64,000 nucleotides of DNA from Bacteroidota bacterium (GCA_023429375.1 JAEYVY010000015.1:1-64000), one strand, 5' to 3'. Positions 7,672 through 17,659 are shown, counted from the stretch's first letter. Notes: generated from the letters alone by a model not told the origin. Made by a program: numbers and translations.

Positions 7672-9231
7672 TTATAATTGATGGTGAATGGTCTGTGGCG
7701 AATCAGAATAAACAATTATCTCTGAATAATAAATGGAAGCATCTTGTTGAGAATTCAGCCATTTGAATGTGACAGTATGTTTTCCCTTAGGGAGTTGGTA
7801 CTTCCAAAACAGTTCATGTCGACGGGTAGTATAGGAAGCAGGAAGATTAGCTGTCTCAACTAATTCGCCATCAATATGCATCTCCACTCTAGCCACATAA
7901 TTATTGTCTTTTGCATGAACATTCCCTTTAAAGACAATACCTGTGCCTTCAAACTCAATTGGATCCAAGGCGGAAATCTGTTTGTTTATAAAAGTTTTTT
8001 CTATCGGATACATTCCTTCAAAAGCTTTTTCAAAACGAACGGGTTGAGGCTGCTGGCATTGGATGATAACTTCTTCGTCTGAAACTTGTCCTCCGTTTCG
8101 TTCAATCACTTGCAGAGCTTGGTTGAAACTCATTTCATACGTTTTGTTCAATGAAATAGTGGTGTAGGCAAAGTTCATATCTTCTACTTCTTTCAGCCCT
8201 TTCATCCAATACTCCGGTATCTGATTATATCCTAATATTGTACCAAGTATTCCTGCGGCTGATGCAGGGTTACAGTCCGAATCTTGACCACAACGCGTAG
8301 AGATATCCATGGTCTTATAAAAATCACCCTCACCATAAAGCAGACCGATTAATATATATGCACTATTAATCAGCGCATCAATATTAAAAGGAGCAAACAC
8401 CCCATCCGGACATCCAATATCTGAGCTCCACTTTCTTTCGCATTCAAACCAAGTTTGTTTCCAATCGTCCGGATATTCTTTATGCCAGCGGATTACATCA
8501 CTCATACATTGATAGTATTTGCTCTCTTGAGGAATCGTTTTCAAGGCCTCGGTAACGATAAATTCAATATCATCAGAAACAAAGGCTAACGTGTACATCG
8601 CTCCTACATAGACTCCACCATACCATCCGTCACCGTAGTTCATGATATGACCTATCTTATCGGATATTTCGGATGCTGTATTGGGCATACCAGGAGACAT
8701 TAATCCGGCATAATCGGCTTCTATCTGGTAATCAATATCGTCTGCATGCGGATTATTCAGCCAATGACCGGAAGCCGGAGGCATAATACCTTGTAAAATA
8801 TTATAACGAGCGGCCTGATTGGCATGCCAAAGGGTATATCCTGCTGTTGCAAAGGCCATTGCAAAAGAATCTACAGGCGCATCCAACCCCAATCGATCAA
8901 AAACATCGACAAACGTCAAGTCCATATAAACATCATCATACAGTCCCGGACTATTCTCATACCATTTCTTTATATATCCTTCCGGCCAAGGAATAGGTAC
9001 ATAATCTTGAATCATCGTACCGTTATATCTGAACTCAGTGGGTCCACCATACGTACAACCAATCACCTGACCGGCCCAACCACCCTTGATCTTATCTAAT
9101 AATTTGTCTTTGGGGAGTGTGATAGTAGTTGGTATCTGAGCAACTTCTTCCTTCGACTCTTTTTGCTTACAGGCCGGAATGAGCATCAGACACACAAGAA
9201 ATAGGACAAATAAAATACCTGATTTTTTCAT
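7672..9231 (-). CDS. ADP-ribosylglycohydrolase (DraG-like) lipoprotein
   Basis: 519 residues, lipobox IPACKQ (Cys21). The N-terminal catalytic domain starts DKIKGGWAGQVIGCTYGG. The metal-binding residues are seen in LYDDVYMDL (Asp99, Asp100, Asp104) and RCGQDSDCNPA (Asp317, Asp319). Residues about 400-519 form an added region rich in beta-strands, likely a binding module. DraG enzymes remove ADP-ribose from proteins or small molecules, but many exported Bacteroidetes members have unknown substrates. It is divergent from the SusC operon and shares its intergenic region, so joint regulation is possible. Confidence 0.87.
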   Translation of the reverse strand: MKKSGILFVLFLVCLMLIPACKQKESKEEVAQIPTTITLPKDKLLDKIKGGWAGQVIGCTYGGPTEFRYNGTMIQDYVPIPWPEGYIKKWYENSPGLYDDVYMDLTFVDVFDRLGLDAPVDSFAMAFATAGYTLWHANQAARYNILQGIMPPASGHWLNNPHADDIDYQIEADYAGLMSPGMPNTASEISDKIGHIMNYGDGWYGGVYVGAMYTLAFVSDDIEFIVTEALKTIPQESKYYQCMSDVIRWHKEYPDDWKQTWFECERKWSSDIGCPDGVFAPFNIDALINSAYILIGLLYGEGDFYKTMDISTRCGQDSDCNPASAAGILGTILGYNQIPEYWMKGLKEVEDMNFAYTTISLNKTYEMSFNQALQVIERNGGQVSDEEVIIQCQQPQPVRFEKAFEGMYPIEKTFINKQISALDPIEFEGTGIVFKGNVHAKDNNYVARVEMHIDGELVETANLPASYTTRRHELFWKYQLPKGKHTVTFKWLNSQQDASIYYSEIIVYSDSPQTIHHQL

Positions 9232-9295
9232 TTCACAAAACGTTCTTAAGGTTAACTAAAGTAGGTGAGCTAATAAACTCGTTCGTAACATTATA

Positions 9296-9303
9296 CAAAT
9301 GTA
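9296..9303 (-). promoter_or_regulatory. Candidate -7 box for the ADP-ribosylglycohydrolase operon
   Basis: Minus strand TACATTTG matches TAnnTTTG, 64 bp before the ADP-ribosylglycohydrolase start. No clear -33 box is seen. Confidence 0.45.
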
Positions 9304-9365
9304 AAAATATCCATAGAGTGTAAAAATAAAGTATCGCAATTATAGCAAAAAAAGTGCCATTTTTT

Positions 9366-9391
9366 CGATAACGTTTTCGATAACGTTATCG
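9366..9391. promoter_or_regulatory. Tandem LacI-type operators upstream of susC
   Basis: The perfect palindrome CGATAACGTTATCG (9378-9391) overlaps a near-palindrome CGATAACGTTTTCG (9366-9379). The even symmetry with central CG is the hallmark of LacI/GalR-family sites. A matching site stands before the second unit of the locus at 17660. No LacI-family gene is in this window. Confidence 0.75.
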
Positions 9392-9435
9392 CTTTTTTAT
9401 TTTATCATTTCTTTTACTTTTCAATTAATATAATA

Positions 9436-9443
9436 TTTCTTTG
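9436..9443 (+). promoter_or_regulatory. Candidate -7 box of the susC operon
   Basis: TTTCTTTG deviates from TAnnTTTG at one base. It starts 44 bp after the operator, exactly as TTACTTTG does at 17718, inside a 52-bp block that is 39/52 identical between the two sites. This predicts a leader of about 170 bases before susC. Confidence 0.55.
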
Positions 9444-9620
9444 GCTCAAAATGATGTAAAAGTTAGTAAAATCTTAATCGTATATGCTTATGGGAGAACA
9501 CTAAAAACAAACAACAAAACAACAAACTGTTGATGTAAAGTGCTTGCATCTAGCCTGGTTTGTTTTTCTCTGATAAATGTTAACCTAATAAAATTATTAA
9601 CCCTATAATCTGTTTGATTT

Positions 9621-12600
9621 ATGATAATAAACCGATTGTTTGTTAATGACAAACAAAAAAGAATTACACTGAAGAAAGCAATCTGCATAACCTGCTATTC
9701 TTTGTTATTCATTTGCATTCCTCCTCTTCAGTCGTATGCGAGCAACACTTCTTCATCTAGTTTACCCGGAAATGAAAGTAATACTGCACTTCCGGCTATT
9801 CAACAAAGTAATAAGCAAATAAATGGTACAATTGTAGATGAAAGAGGAGAAGCTGTAATCGGCGCCAATATTACCGTTAAAGGAACTACTCTGGGAACTA
9901 TTTCTGATTTTGACGGTAACTTTTCTTTAGCAGTACCTTCTAATGGGGTATTAATCATTTCTTATATAGGATACCTTACACAGGAAATACCAGTAAATAA
10001 TAATACAACTTTCAGCATTACATTAAAGGAAGATGTAAAAACCCTTGATGAGTTTGTTGTTATTGGTTATGGAGCTGTAAAAAAATCAGACTTAACAGGA
10101 TCTGTACAAAAAATTGATTCAAAAGTATTGAAAAACCAAGCTGGAACTCAAATATCAGACATGCTTGCAGGTAGTGTTGCCGGCTTTAATGGACTTCAAG
10201 GAGCTTCTGCTAAAGGTGGTGCTTCAATGGAAATTAGAGGACGTACTTCCTTAAACGCGTCAACAGAACCTATGATTGTTCTAGATGGTGCCATATTCAA
10301 CGGTAATATGCTTGATATCAATCCACAGGACGTTCAGTCAATTGAAATCTTAAAGGATGCGAGTTCTGCTGCTATCTACGGTTCTCGTGCATCTAATGGT
10401 GTAGTGATGATTACCACAAAAAAAGGAGAAAAAGGCAAACCCATGATTTCTTTCTCTGCTCAATTAGGTTCAGCTAGCCCAACCAACATGTATAAATCGT
10501 ACGATAAGGATGGCTATCTAATTTATAAGAGAGATATGCAGAGAGCTAAGAATCCTCAAATGGTTTCATATTATTATGACGATCCGAATAATCTTCCTGC
10601 AGGTGTGACGTTGGATGATTGGAGAAAAGCTAGTGCCAATCCTCAACAAGATAATACAAAAGAATGGTTAACCAGATTATACTTCTACCAGACTGAATTG
10701 GATAATTACATGAATGGTAATACAATAGATTGGTTTAACGAAGCTTTTGGAGCGGGTTTGAGACAAAAATATGATGTGAATATTAGTGGTGCAACAGACA
10801 AACTTTCTTATTTCTGGTCTTTCGACTATCAAAATAATGAAGGTGTTATTACTGGGGATGAATATTCTGCGATAAGAACCCGTTTGAATTTTGATTTCAC
10901 CATTACTGATTGGTTAACAGCAGGTATCAACACGCACTTTACCGACAGAGATGAAAGCGCTGTTCCCGTTGAGCTTTACAATATGTATTACATGAGCCCT
11001 TATGGTTCTATGTTTAATGAAGACGGTACTCCTAAATGGTATCCTAACGATTACGCATTGGCCAACCCATTTCTGAACTATTACGAGCAAGACAGACGTA
11101 AAAAAATCAATTCTGTATTCGCATCTGCGTATGCAAACATCAAACTACCCTACAACATAAATTATAAAATTTCATTCCAACCTAATTATACGTTTGCTAG
11201 TGAATATAACTTTTATCCATCTACTGTTCCTAGTGGAGGACAAGGTGGTGTCGGCTCAAGAGCAGAATCAAAAAATATGAGCTGGATTTTCGATAACCTA
11301 GTTAGTTGGAAGAAGCAATACGGAGTTCATGGATTTGACGTAACATTACTGTTTAGTGCTGAAAAAGCTCAAAGATGGCTTACCTCTGCTAGTAACCAGA
11401 AGTTTATTCCAAATCAAAACCTCTCATACAGTGGTATTCAGTTTGGTACTGCTCCTACTGTTAATTCTGATGATACAAAAACAACAGCAGATGCTCTAAT
11501 GGCCAGATTAAACTACACCTTACTTGACAAGTATTTAATCACAGCCTCTGTGAGACGAGATGGCTATTCTGCTTTTGGCGTCAACAATCCACGAGCAACA
11601 TTCCCTGCTTTGGCATTTGCTTGGAAAATCTCTGAAGAAAAATTCTTCAACATTCCTTATGTTTATCAAATGAAGCTACGTGCTTCTTGGGGTGAAAATG
11701 GTAACCGCGACATCGGTGCATACTCTGCTTTAGCTCAATTAAATGCTATTCATTATTATGATGGAACAAGCAGTAATGTGGGTATTGCAAGCACTAGTTT
11801 GGCAAACTCAAATTTAAAATGGGAAAGAACTTCTGCTATTAACTTTGGTATGGACCTAGGCCTTTTCGACAATCGCTTTGATCTGACTGTCGATGTTTAT
11901 AAAATGAATACTTTAGATCTATTAATGGCTAGACAATTGCCTCAAATCACCGGATTTAAGAGTATCATGACTAACTTAGGAGAGTTGGAAAATAAGGGTA
12001 TAGACCTTACACTAAACACTGTTAATATTGATAATAAGGACTTTAGATGGTCTTCCAACTTAGTTTATTCAGCTAACAGAAATAAGATTGTTCAACTGTT
12101 TGGCAATTATGAAACTGTAGAAATAGATGGTAAACAAGTTGTAAGAGAGATTCCAGACTATACTAATAATTTATTCCCTGGTCGTCCAATTGATCAAATC
12201 TGGGATTATAATGTATTAGGCGTTTGGCAACTTAATGAAGCAGATGAAGCAGCTCGTTACAGACTTGTACCTGGAGACTGGAAAGTGGAAGATGTTGACG
12301 ATAATGGAAAGTTAGAAGCACTCCATGACAAACAGTTTGTTGGATACAAAGAACCACGTCATAGATTGGGATTAAGAAACAGCTTTACATTTAAGCAAAA
12401 CTTCAACTTTTCATTCTTCTTGAGAGCTGATTTAGGACATAAAGCTGCATTTTCCGATGCTTTGAGAGCTAACGGAGCTGATACAGGAGAAAAGAGAAAC
12501 TCTTATGACTTACCTTATTGGACTCCAGACAATCCTATCAATGATTATTCTAGATTAACCCCTAACACAAGTGTATATGGAGGTGGATTGAAAATTTATA

Positions 12601-12809
12601 AATCTCGTTCATTCCTAAGACTTCAAGATGTTACGTTCTCATACTCAGTGCCTAAATCGTTTACTCAACGTTTTAACATCAACAACCTTGAATTTTACTA
12701 TAATGGGAACAACTTACTTTGCTTTACAAAGTGGCCGGGATGGGACCCTGAATCATTGACTACACCTATGCCAAGAAGTCATACTTTTGGACTTAGACTG
12801 TCATTATAA
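9621..12809 (+). CDS. SusC/RagA-family TonB-dependent outer-membrane transporter
   Basis: 1062 residues. After a signal peptide (end near SYAS) comes a carboxypeptidase-regulatory-like domain (INGTIVDERGEAVIGANITVKGT, split in the middle by no gap), a TonB box region (DEFVVIGYG), the plug (SVQKIDSKVL to VMITTKKG) and a 22-strand barrel ending in a short C-terminal strand with terminal LSL. It imports oligosaccharides across the outer membrane with the SusD lipoprotein encoded next. Downstream enzymes suggest amino-sugar glycans. Transcription probably depends on the LacI-type site at 9366-9391. Confidence 0.95.
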   Translation: MIINRLFVNDKQKRITLKKAICITCYSLLFICIPPLQSYASNTSSSSLPGNESNTALPAIQQSNKQINGTIVDERGEAVIGANITVKGTTLGTISDFDGNFSLAVPSNGVLIISYIGYLTQEIPVNNNTTFSITLKEDVKTLDEFVVIGYGAVKKSDLTGSVQKIDSKVLKNQAGTQISDMLAGSVAGFNGLQGASAKGGASMEIRGRTSLNASTEPMIVLDGAIFNGNMLDINPQDVQSIEILKDASSAAIYGSRASNGVVMITTKKGEKGKPMISFSAQLGSASPTNMYKSYDKDGYLIYKRDMQRAKNPQMVSYYYDDPNNLPAGVTLDDWRKASANPQQDNTKEWLTRLYFYQTELDNYMNGNTIDWFNEAFGAGLRQKYDVNISGATDKLSYFWSFDYQNNEGVITGDEYSAIRTRLNFDFTITDWLTAGINTHFTDRDESAVPVELYNMYYMSPYGSMFNEDGTPKWYPNDYALANPFLNYYEQDRRKKINSVFASAYANIKLPYNINYKISFQPNYTFASEYNFYPSTVPSGGQGGVGSRAESKNMSWIFDNLVSWKKQYGVHGFDVTLLFSAEKAQRWLTSASNQKFIPNQNLSYSGIQFGTAPTVNSDDTKTTADALMARLNYTLLDKYLITASVRRDGYSAFGVNNPRATFPALAFAWKISEEKFFNIPYVYQMKLRASWGENGNRDIGAYSALAQLNAIHYYDGTSSNVGIASTSLANSNLKWERTSAINFGMDLGLFDNRFDLTVDVYKMNTLDLLMARQLPQITGFKSIMTNLGELENKGIDLTLNTVNIDNKDFRWSSNLVYSANRNKIVQLFGNYETVEIDGKQVVREIPDYTNNLFPGRPIDQIWDYNVLGVWQLNEADEAARYRLVPGDWKVEDVDDNGKLEALHDKQFVGYKEPRHRLGLRNSFTFKQNFNFSFFLRADLGHKAAFSDALRANGADTGEKRNSYDLPYWTPDNPINDYSRLTPNTSVYGGGLKIYKSRSFLRLQDVTFSYSVPKSFTQRFNINNLEFYYNGNNLLCFTKWPGWDPESLTTPMPRSHTFGLRLSL

Positions 12810-12855
12810 TAATCGAAAAAAGATGTCCTATTTTTCATTTTATCTTTTTAATAGT

Positions 12856-14628
12856 ATGAAAAAAAACAATCATATGAAACACATCAAAATTCTTATATTA
12901 ACACTATTCGTTTCTTCACTCACCATTTCTTGTAGTGATGATTGGTTGAATCCAGATCCCAAATCATTCTATACTCCTGAAAATGTGTTTGTAGATGAAA
13001 ATGGTTTGTCTTCATTGTTAATAACAATGCGTAAGGACATTAAATTAGAATGTACGAACAGTATGAATTATATTTGTGCTGACATTGCAGCTTCTGATTT
13101 AGCTTCACCTTGGTCTCAGTTAGATTTTTACAATCTTACCCCAGCAAGCTCTACATACTATCCTTTCTTATCTTTTTTCACAAAGGCTTATGAATGTATT
13201 AAGAATACAAATGTTCTGATATCTAGAATTGATGCCATACAATGGAAAGAGGAAAGTAAAAGAAATGCAGTGTTGGGTGAAGCTCTTTGGTTTAGAGCAT
13301 ATTGGTACTATCGCCTAGTTAACTCATTTGGAGATGTTCCTTTTATTGGTGAAGAAATTACCAGTGCAAAATTAGACTTCGCCACACATAGCAGATGGGC
13401 TATTTTAAATAAGATCCAATCAGATTTGGAATTTGCTGAAAAATGGCTTCCTGAAAAAACAGCTCCAGCTGTTGTTTCTAAAGGTGCAGCTCAGCATTTA
13501 CTAACTAAGGTTTATCTTGCTAATTTGAATTATGACAAAGCAATTGAAATGGCTACTAATGTTATTAATGGCCCTTATGCTTTAATGAATAAACGATTTG
13601 GTGTAGATGCTGCAGAGGCTAAACGTAATTTGATTTGGGACCTTCACAGACCTAAAAACATTAATTCGGCAGCAAACACTGAAACAATTTATGCTATCGT
13701 TGACAGATATGAAGCTCCTTCAAATGCAAGATCGGATGGTTCATTTACAATGAGAATGTATAACCCTTCTTGGTGGGCTGTTGAAGTATTGGATAGCCAA
13801 GGTAAAACAGGTATGGTTGCATCTGGTGCTCAATATGACTCATTAGGTAGAGGTAACGCGAATGTGCGCCCAACTCCACATTATCAATATGGAATATGGA
13901 ATATCAAAGGCCAAACTTGGCAAAACACAACAGACTTAAGAAGAGCTGACCTCAACTGGGTTGACACACATGAAATTCTATACAATAATCCTAACTCTGT
14001 TGATTTTGGTAAACCTGTCAACCCGGCTTACTTTGCAAACCCAATTGATACGTTCAGAACATATTATGCAATTACCTTTTACAAAACATATATACCACAA
14101 GATGACCCTAACGCAATGCCTGCTGGTGGACATGGTGATATGTATATTTTCAGACTTGCAGAAACTTACTTGTTACGTGCTGAAGCTCATTATTGGAAAA
14201 ACAATCTTGCTGCGGCAGCTGATGATATAAACAAGGTAAGAACCAGAGCAAATGCTGCTCCAATTGATGCTAGCGAAGTTACTTTGGAATTTATTCTTGA
14301 CGAACGTGCAAGAGAACTCTATTTGGAAGAGCCAAGACATTCTGAGCTAGTCAGAATCGCCTTCATGATGGCTAAAGCAAATCAAAATGGATATAGTTTA
14401 GATCAGTTCAGCAATAAAAACTTCTATTTCGATCAGGTAATGAAGTATAATAAAACATATGAACAAAAGATTTCTCTTTTAAATAACGTAGCTAATATGG
14501 CTCCATTCCACGCATTGTGGCCTATTCCTGATGCAATTATTACAGCAAATACACTTGGTGTAATCAATCAGAACATAGGTTATGACGGTGCTGAAAAGAA
14601 TGTGAAACCTCTAGAAACAATTGAATAA
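12856..14628 (+). CDS. SusD/RagB-family glycan-binding lipoprotein
   Basis: About 590 residues from the ATG at 12856 (MKKNNHMKHIKILI); an upstream in-frame ATG at 12787 overlaps susC and would spoil the signal peptide, so I reject it. Lipobox LTISCSD. The mature protein has the SusD tetratricopeptide-like helices (GEALWFRAYWYYRLVNSFGDVP) and the C-terminal segment AETYLLRAEAHYW, then LDERARELYLEEPRH. It captures glycan at the cell surface for the SusC partner just upstream. Confidence 0.95.
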   Translation: MKKNNHMKHIKILILTLFVSSLTISCSDDWLNPDPKSFYTPENVFVDENGLSSLLITMRKDIKLECTNSMNYICADIAASDLASPWSQLDFYNLTPASSTYYPFLSFFTKAYECIKNTNVLISRIDAIQWKEESKRNAVLGEALWFRAYWYYRLVNSFGDVPFIGEEITSAKLDFATHSRWAILNKIQSDLEFAEKWLPEKTAPAVVSKGAAQHLLTKVYLANLNYDKAIEMATNVINGPYALMNKRFGVDAAEAKRNLIWDLHRPKNINSAANTETIYAIVDRYEAPSNARSDGSFTMRMYNPSWWAVEVLDSQGKTGMVASGAQYDSLGRGNANVRPTPHYQYGIWNIKGQTWQNTTDLRRADLNWVDTHEILYNNPNSVDFGKPVNPAYFANPIDTFRTYYAITFYKTYIPQDDPNAMPAGGHGDMYIFRLAETYLLRAEAHYWKNNLAAAADDINKVRTRANAAPIDASEVTLEFILDERARELYLEEPRHSELVRIAFMMAKANQNGYSLDQFSNKNFYFDQVMKYNKTYEQKISLLNNVANMAPFHALWPIPDAIITANTLGVINQNIGYDGAEKNVKPLETIE

Positions 14629-14667
14629 ACAATAGATTTCTTATGATTCTGATTTAAGTTGAAAAAA

Positions 14668-14711
14668 GTTACTATCGTAGGGACAAAGGGATTTGTCCTT
14701 ATGATGGTAAC
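14668..14711 (+). terminator. Long hairpin between susD and downstream enzymes
   Basis: Arms 14668-14687 and 14692-14711 pair over 20 bp (17 Watson-Crick, three G·T) around a GGGA loop, followed by TGTTTTAC. It probably terminates most transcripts after susCD and lets fewer continue into the enzymes. A hairpin also follows the other susD in this window. Confidence 0.75.
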
Positions 14712-14746
14712 TGTTTTACTCATTACTTTTTTAAACATCTGCTACT

Positions 14747-15877
14747 ATGACAACACGAAGAAATTTTATCAAAACATTGGCATCTGCCGGTGCAGCTGCA
14801 AGTCTACCGTCAATGGGTATGTCACAGCCGGTATCGAACTTGCTTAAAAATAATACGTCATCCAAATTAATCTGGGCGAATCTATTGCATTTGAGCACAA
14901 ACATGTGGGAAGATAATCCTTATGTAAGTGATATTTTTTTATTGAAAGATTCGAAGAATGCGCAAGATGTTTATAAAGATGATTATAAATATACAAACCA
15001 TAAGGAAGCTTGCGCATGGGCAATGCGCGCTTATCGCCCCTATCTTATTAATGATGACAGAATATGGAATGCCATATTGAATCGCATGTCAGAATCAGGC
15101 ATGAACATGGTCATTATCGACTTGGGCGATGCCGTAAAATATAACACGCATCCTGAAATTGCGATTAAAAATGCTTGGTCTGTTGACCGTTTGAAAGCAG
15201 AGATTCAAAAAATACGCAACTTAGGTATGGAACCAATCCCTAAACTTAATTTTGCAGCCTCTCACGATGCTTGGCTGGGAGAATACGCCAGAATGGTCTC
15301 AACAAGAAAATATTACGAAGTATGTAAAGACCTCATCAATGAGGTAATTGACATATTTGACACACCCCGTTTTTTCCACTTAGGCATGGATGAAGAAACG
15401 GCCAGACACCAAAGACTCCATGATTATGTTGTCATCCGACAGAATGATCAATGGTGGAAAGACTTTTATTTCTTTGTAGATGAAACAGAAAAAAGAGGCG
15501 TTAGACCGTGGGTTTGGTCTGATCAGGGATGGAGACAGCCTGACCTATTTTTCAAAAAAATGCCTAAATCTGTTCTCCAAAGCAATTGGTATTACGATAA
15601 GGAATTTGATTTATCTAAACTAAAAGAGCCTGAATTGACCGAACTTAAGTTTTATGATGACCTGGAGAAATACGGTTACGATCAGGTTCCAACCGGAGCA
15701 AACTGGACCGATGACACAAACATGGAAGACACAGTTAAGTACTGCAAACGTGTGATTAATCCAGATAGATTATTAGGTTTTATGACAGCACCATGGCTAC
15801 CCAATATAGATATTTGTCTACAAAAACACATGGAGGCTATTGAACAAGTAAAAGTAGCTAAGAAAAAATATTATTAA
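14747..15877 (+). CDS. Tat-exported GH20-like glycosidase-fold protein
   Basis: 376 residues, twin-arginine signal TTRRNFIK. The central motif FHLGMDEE (Asp215-Glu216) matches the HxGxDE catalytic pair of GH20 beta-hexosaminidases, set in a TIM-barrel-like pattern (MVIIDLGDAV, PIPKLNFAASH, RPWVWSDQGW). The usual N-terminal GH20 domain is lacking and the enzyme is short, so it may be a divergent glycosidase. The neighbourhood (GH109, NagB, sugar permease) supports action on N-acetylhexosamine. Activity is inferred. Confidence 0.75.
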   Translation: MTTRRNFIKTLASAGAAASLPSMGMSQPVSNLLKNNTSSKLIWANLLHLSTNMWEDNPYVSDIFLLKDSKNAQDVYKDDYKYTNHKEACAWAMRAYRPYLINDDRIWNAILNRMSESGMNMVIIDLGDAVKYNTHPEIAIKNAWSVDRLKAEIQKIRNLGMEPIPKLNFAASHDAWLGEYARMVSTRKYYEVCKDLINEVIDIFDTPRFFHLGMDEETARHQRLHDYVVIRQNDQWWKDFYFFVDETEKRGVRPWVWSDQGWRQPDLFFKKMPKSVLQSNWYYDKEFDLSKLKEPELTELKFYDDLEKYGYDQVPTGANWTDDTNMEDTVKYCKRVINPDRLLGFMTAPWLPNIDICLQKHMEAIEQVKVAKKKYY

Positions 15878-15878
15878 C

Positions 15879-16874
15879 ATGAAGGTTCTTTATCCGTTTT
15901 GGATTTGTTTACTTTTCATCTTTACCGAAATGTCGCTTCATGCTCAGCAAAGCGATACCGGTAAAGAGAAAGTAATTAGATTTGACGACACTCGAAAATT
16001 TAATTGGGGGCCTGATTACAAAGAGGTAGAAATTATATCGAGTGTTGATCAGAAAATACAAAAAGCTTTCTTTCACAAAGCACAGTCACCCAATAAAAGG
16101 CCTTTAGTTGTAAGTCTTCACACATGGGGTGGCGATTATTCGCAGCGTGATAGTCTAGCAGAATTATGCCGGATAAATGATGTCAATTATATCCATCCAG
16201 ACTTTAGAGGTCCAAACAAAACAAAAGAAGCCTGTGGTAGTGATTTAGTCATTTCCGATATTAATGATGCCATAGACTATGCCATAGCAAATTCAAATGT
16301 AGATACAACAAGAATCACAATAATTGGAGTTAGTGGTGGAGGTTATGTTACATTGTGCTGCTTTATGAAATTAAAACGGAATATTTACAGATATTCTGCA
16401 TGGGCATCTATCACAGATTTGGAAGCTTGGTATAATCAGAGTAAGATACGAGGAAACAAGTATGATTTGAATGTTCTTGAATGTACATGTTCTGAGTCTA
16501 CGCTAGATATTGATAATGCCAGACAACGTTCTCCGTACTATATGCAAACACCTATATCCAAAATAGGCAACACCGAATTATATATTTATGCAGGAGTATA
16601 TGATGGAATTCAGGGTAGCGTACCCATCACCCACTCCATTAATTTTTATAATAAGCTGCTAAGTGATATCGGCGAAAAAGATCCATCTAAATATGTCTCT
16701 GATACAGAAAAGTTACATTTACTTGAATTCCGTACTCCAATAAGTGAAACAGGACAAATCGGTTCCCGGAAAATATGCTTACAAAAGGAAGTAAAGCAAA
16801 TACGGTTTACTGTATTTGAAGGAAATCATGAAATGTTGACTCAATACGCATTTGACGAAATTATGAAAGAGTAG
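15879..16874 (+). CDS. Exported alpha/beta hydrolase (S9-like)
   Basis: 331 residues, signal peptide ending near LHAQQ. An alpha/beta-hydrolase fold with nucleophile elbow GVSGGG (Ser152), likely acid Asp242 (GVYDGIQGS) and His317 (EGNHEM). The oxyanion region VVSLHTWGGDYSQRD resembles prolyl-oligopeptidase-type esterases. It starts one base after the stop of the GH20-like gene and ends four bases before the DUF1080 gene, so the three are one unit. It may be a sugar esterase (deacetylase) acting on the imported glycan. Confidence 0.8.
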   Translation: MKVLYPFWICLLFIFTEMSLHAQQSDTGKEKVIRFDDTRKFNWGPDYKEVEIISSVDQKIQKAFFHKAQSPNKRPLVVSLHTWGGDYSQRDSLAELCRINDVNYIHPDFRGPNKTKEACGSDLVISDINDAIDYAIANSNVDTTRITIIGVSGGGYVTLCCFMKLKRNIYRYSAWASITDLEAWYNQSKIRGNKYDLNVLECTCSESTLDIDNARQRSPYYMQTPISKIGNTELYIYAGVYDGIQGSVPITHSINFYNKLLSDIGEKDPSKYVSDTEKLHLLEFRTPISETGQIGSRKICLQKEVKQIRFTVFEGNHEMLTQYAFDEIMKE

Positions 16875-16878
16875 TATT

Positions 16879-17598
16879 ATGAGAACAATTATGTTATTTA
16901 TTCTTTCTCAATGCTTTATTTTAAGCACATTTGCTCAAAGTCAGGATAACACATTGAGTAAAAAAGAATTGAAAGAGGGCTGGACACTTTTGTTTAATGG
17001 AAAGAATTTAGATGGATGGACAGCTGTTGGTAAAACTACATTGCCTGAACAGGGATGGGTCGTTGAAGATGGGGCTATCATTGCTAACAAAGCAGGTTCT
17101 GCAAGAGGTGGTGATTTGATTACAAAGAATGAATATGGTGAATTTGACCTTCAATTTGAATACAAACTATCTAAAGGAGCAAATAGCGGCGTTAAATATT
17201 TCTTCCATAAATACGGAACCAGTTGGTTAGGTTGTGAATATCAGGCAATAGATGAAGAAAATCATCCTGAAAAAGACCATTTAACGGGAGTTCACCAAAC
17301 AGCATCGCTCTACGACATTTATGAAACTCAAATAAAGGCACCTGTAAAACCGTATGGCGAATGGAATAAAGGTCGTATTGTATCTAAAGGATCTAAGGTT
17401 ACACACTTCCTAAATGGAAAGAAAGTATTAACCTACGACCGAATGGGACAAGAGTTTAAAGAAGCCGTCAAGAAAAGCAAATTTAAAGATGCTGTTCCAA
17501 CATTTGGGACAATAGACAAAGGGTATATTTTATTGCAAGACCATCAAGATGAAGTTTATTTCAAGAATATCAAGATTAAAGATTTATCTAAGAAATGA
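16879..17598 (+). CDS. DUF1080 protein (3-keto-disaccharide hydrolase family)
   Basis: 239 residues, signal peptide ending near TFAQ. A single concanavalin-like DUF1080 domain: WTLLFNGKNLDGW at the start, EFDLQFEYKLSKGANSGV in the middle and a final strand VYFKNIKIKDL. Pfam now describes this family as 3-keto-disaccharide hydrolases, which cleave glycosides previously oxidised at C3. It is the last gene of the first unit. A second DUF1080 gene is at 53213. The partner oxidoreductase could be one of the Gfo/Idh proteins in the window. Confidence 0.85.
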   Translation: MRTIMLFILSQCFILSTFAQSQDNTLSKKELKEGWTLLFNGKNLDGWTAVGKTTLPEQGWVVEDGAIIANKAGSARGGDLITKNEYGEFDLQFEYKLSKGANSGVKYFFHKYGTSWLGCEYQAIDEENHPEKDHLTGVHQTASLYDIYETQIKAPVKPYGEWNKGRIVSKGSKVTHFLNGKKVLTYDRMGQEFKEAVKKSKFKDAVPTFGTIDKGYILLQDHQDEVYFKNIKIKDLSKK

Positions 17599-17659
17599 AA
17601 TAACACCATTTTACGTGTCTTACAGCATACTATAAATACATAATTGAGATGAAATTTAT

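Noticed and set aside
12787..12855. An upstream in-frame ATG for the first SusD
   Set aside because: It lies inside the end of susC and would place a long polar stretch before the signal peptide. The ATG at 12856 gives a normal lipoprotein signal.
14659..14847. A 62-residue frame between susD and the GH20-like gene
   Set aside because: It lies over the hairpin at 14668-14711 and overlaps the start of the Tat protein. It needs a TTG start and has no family resemblance.
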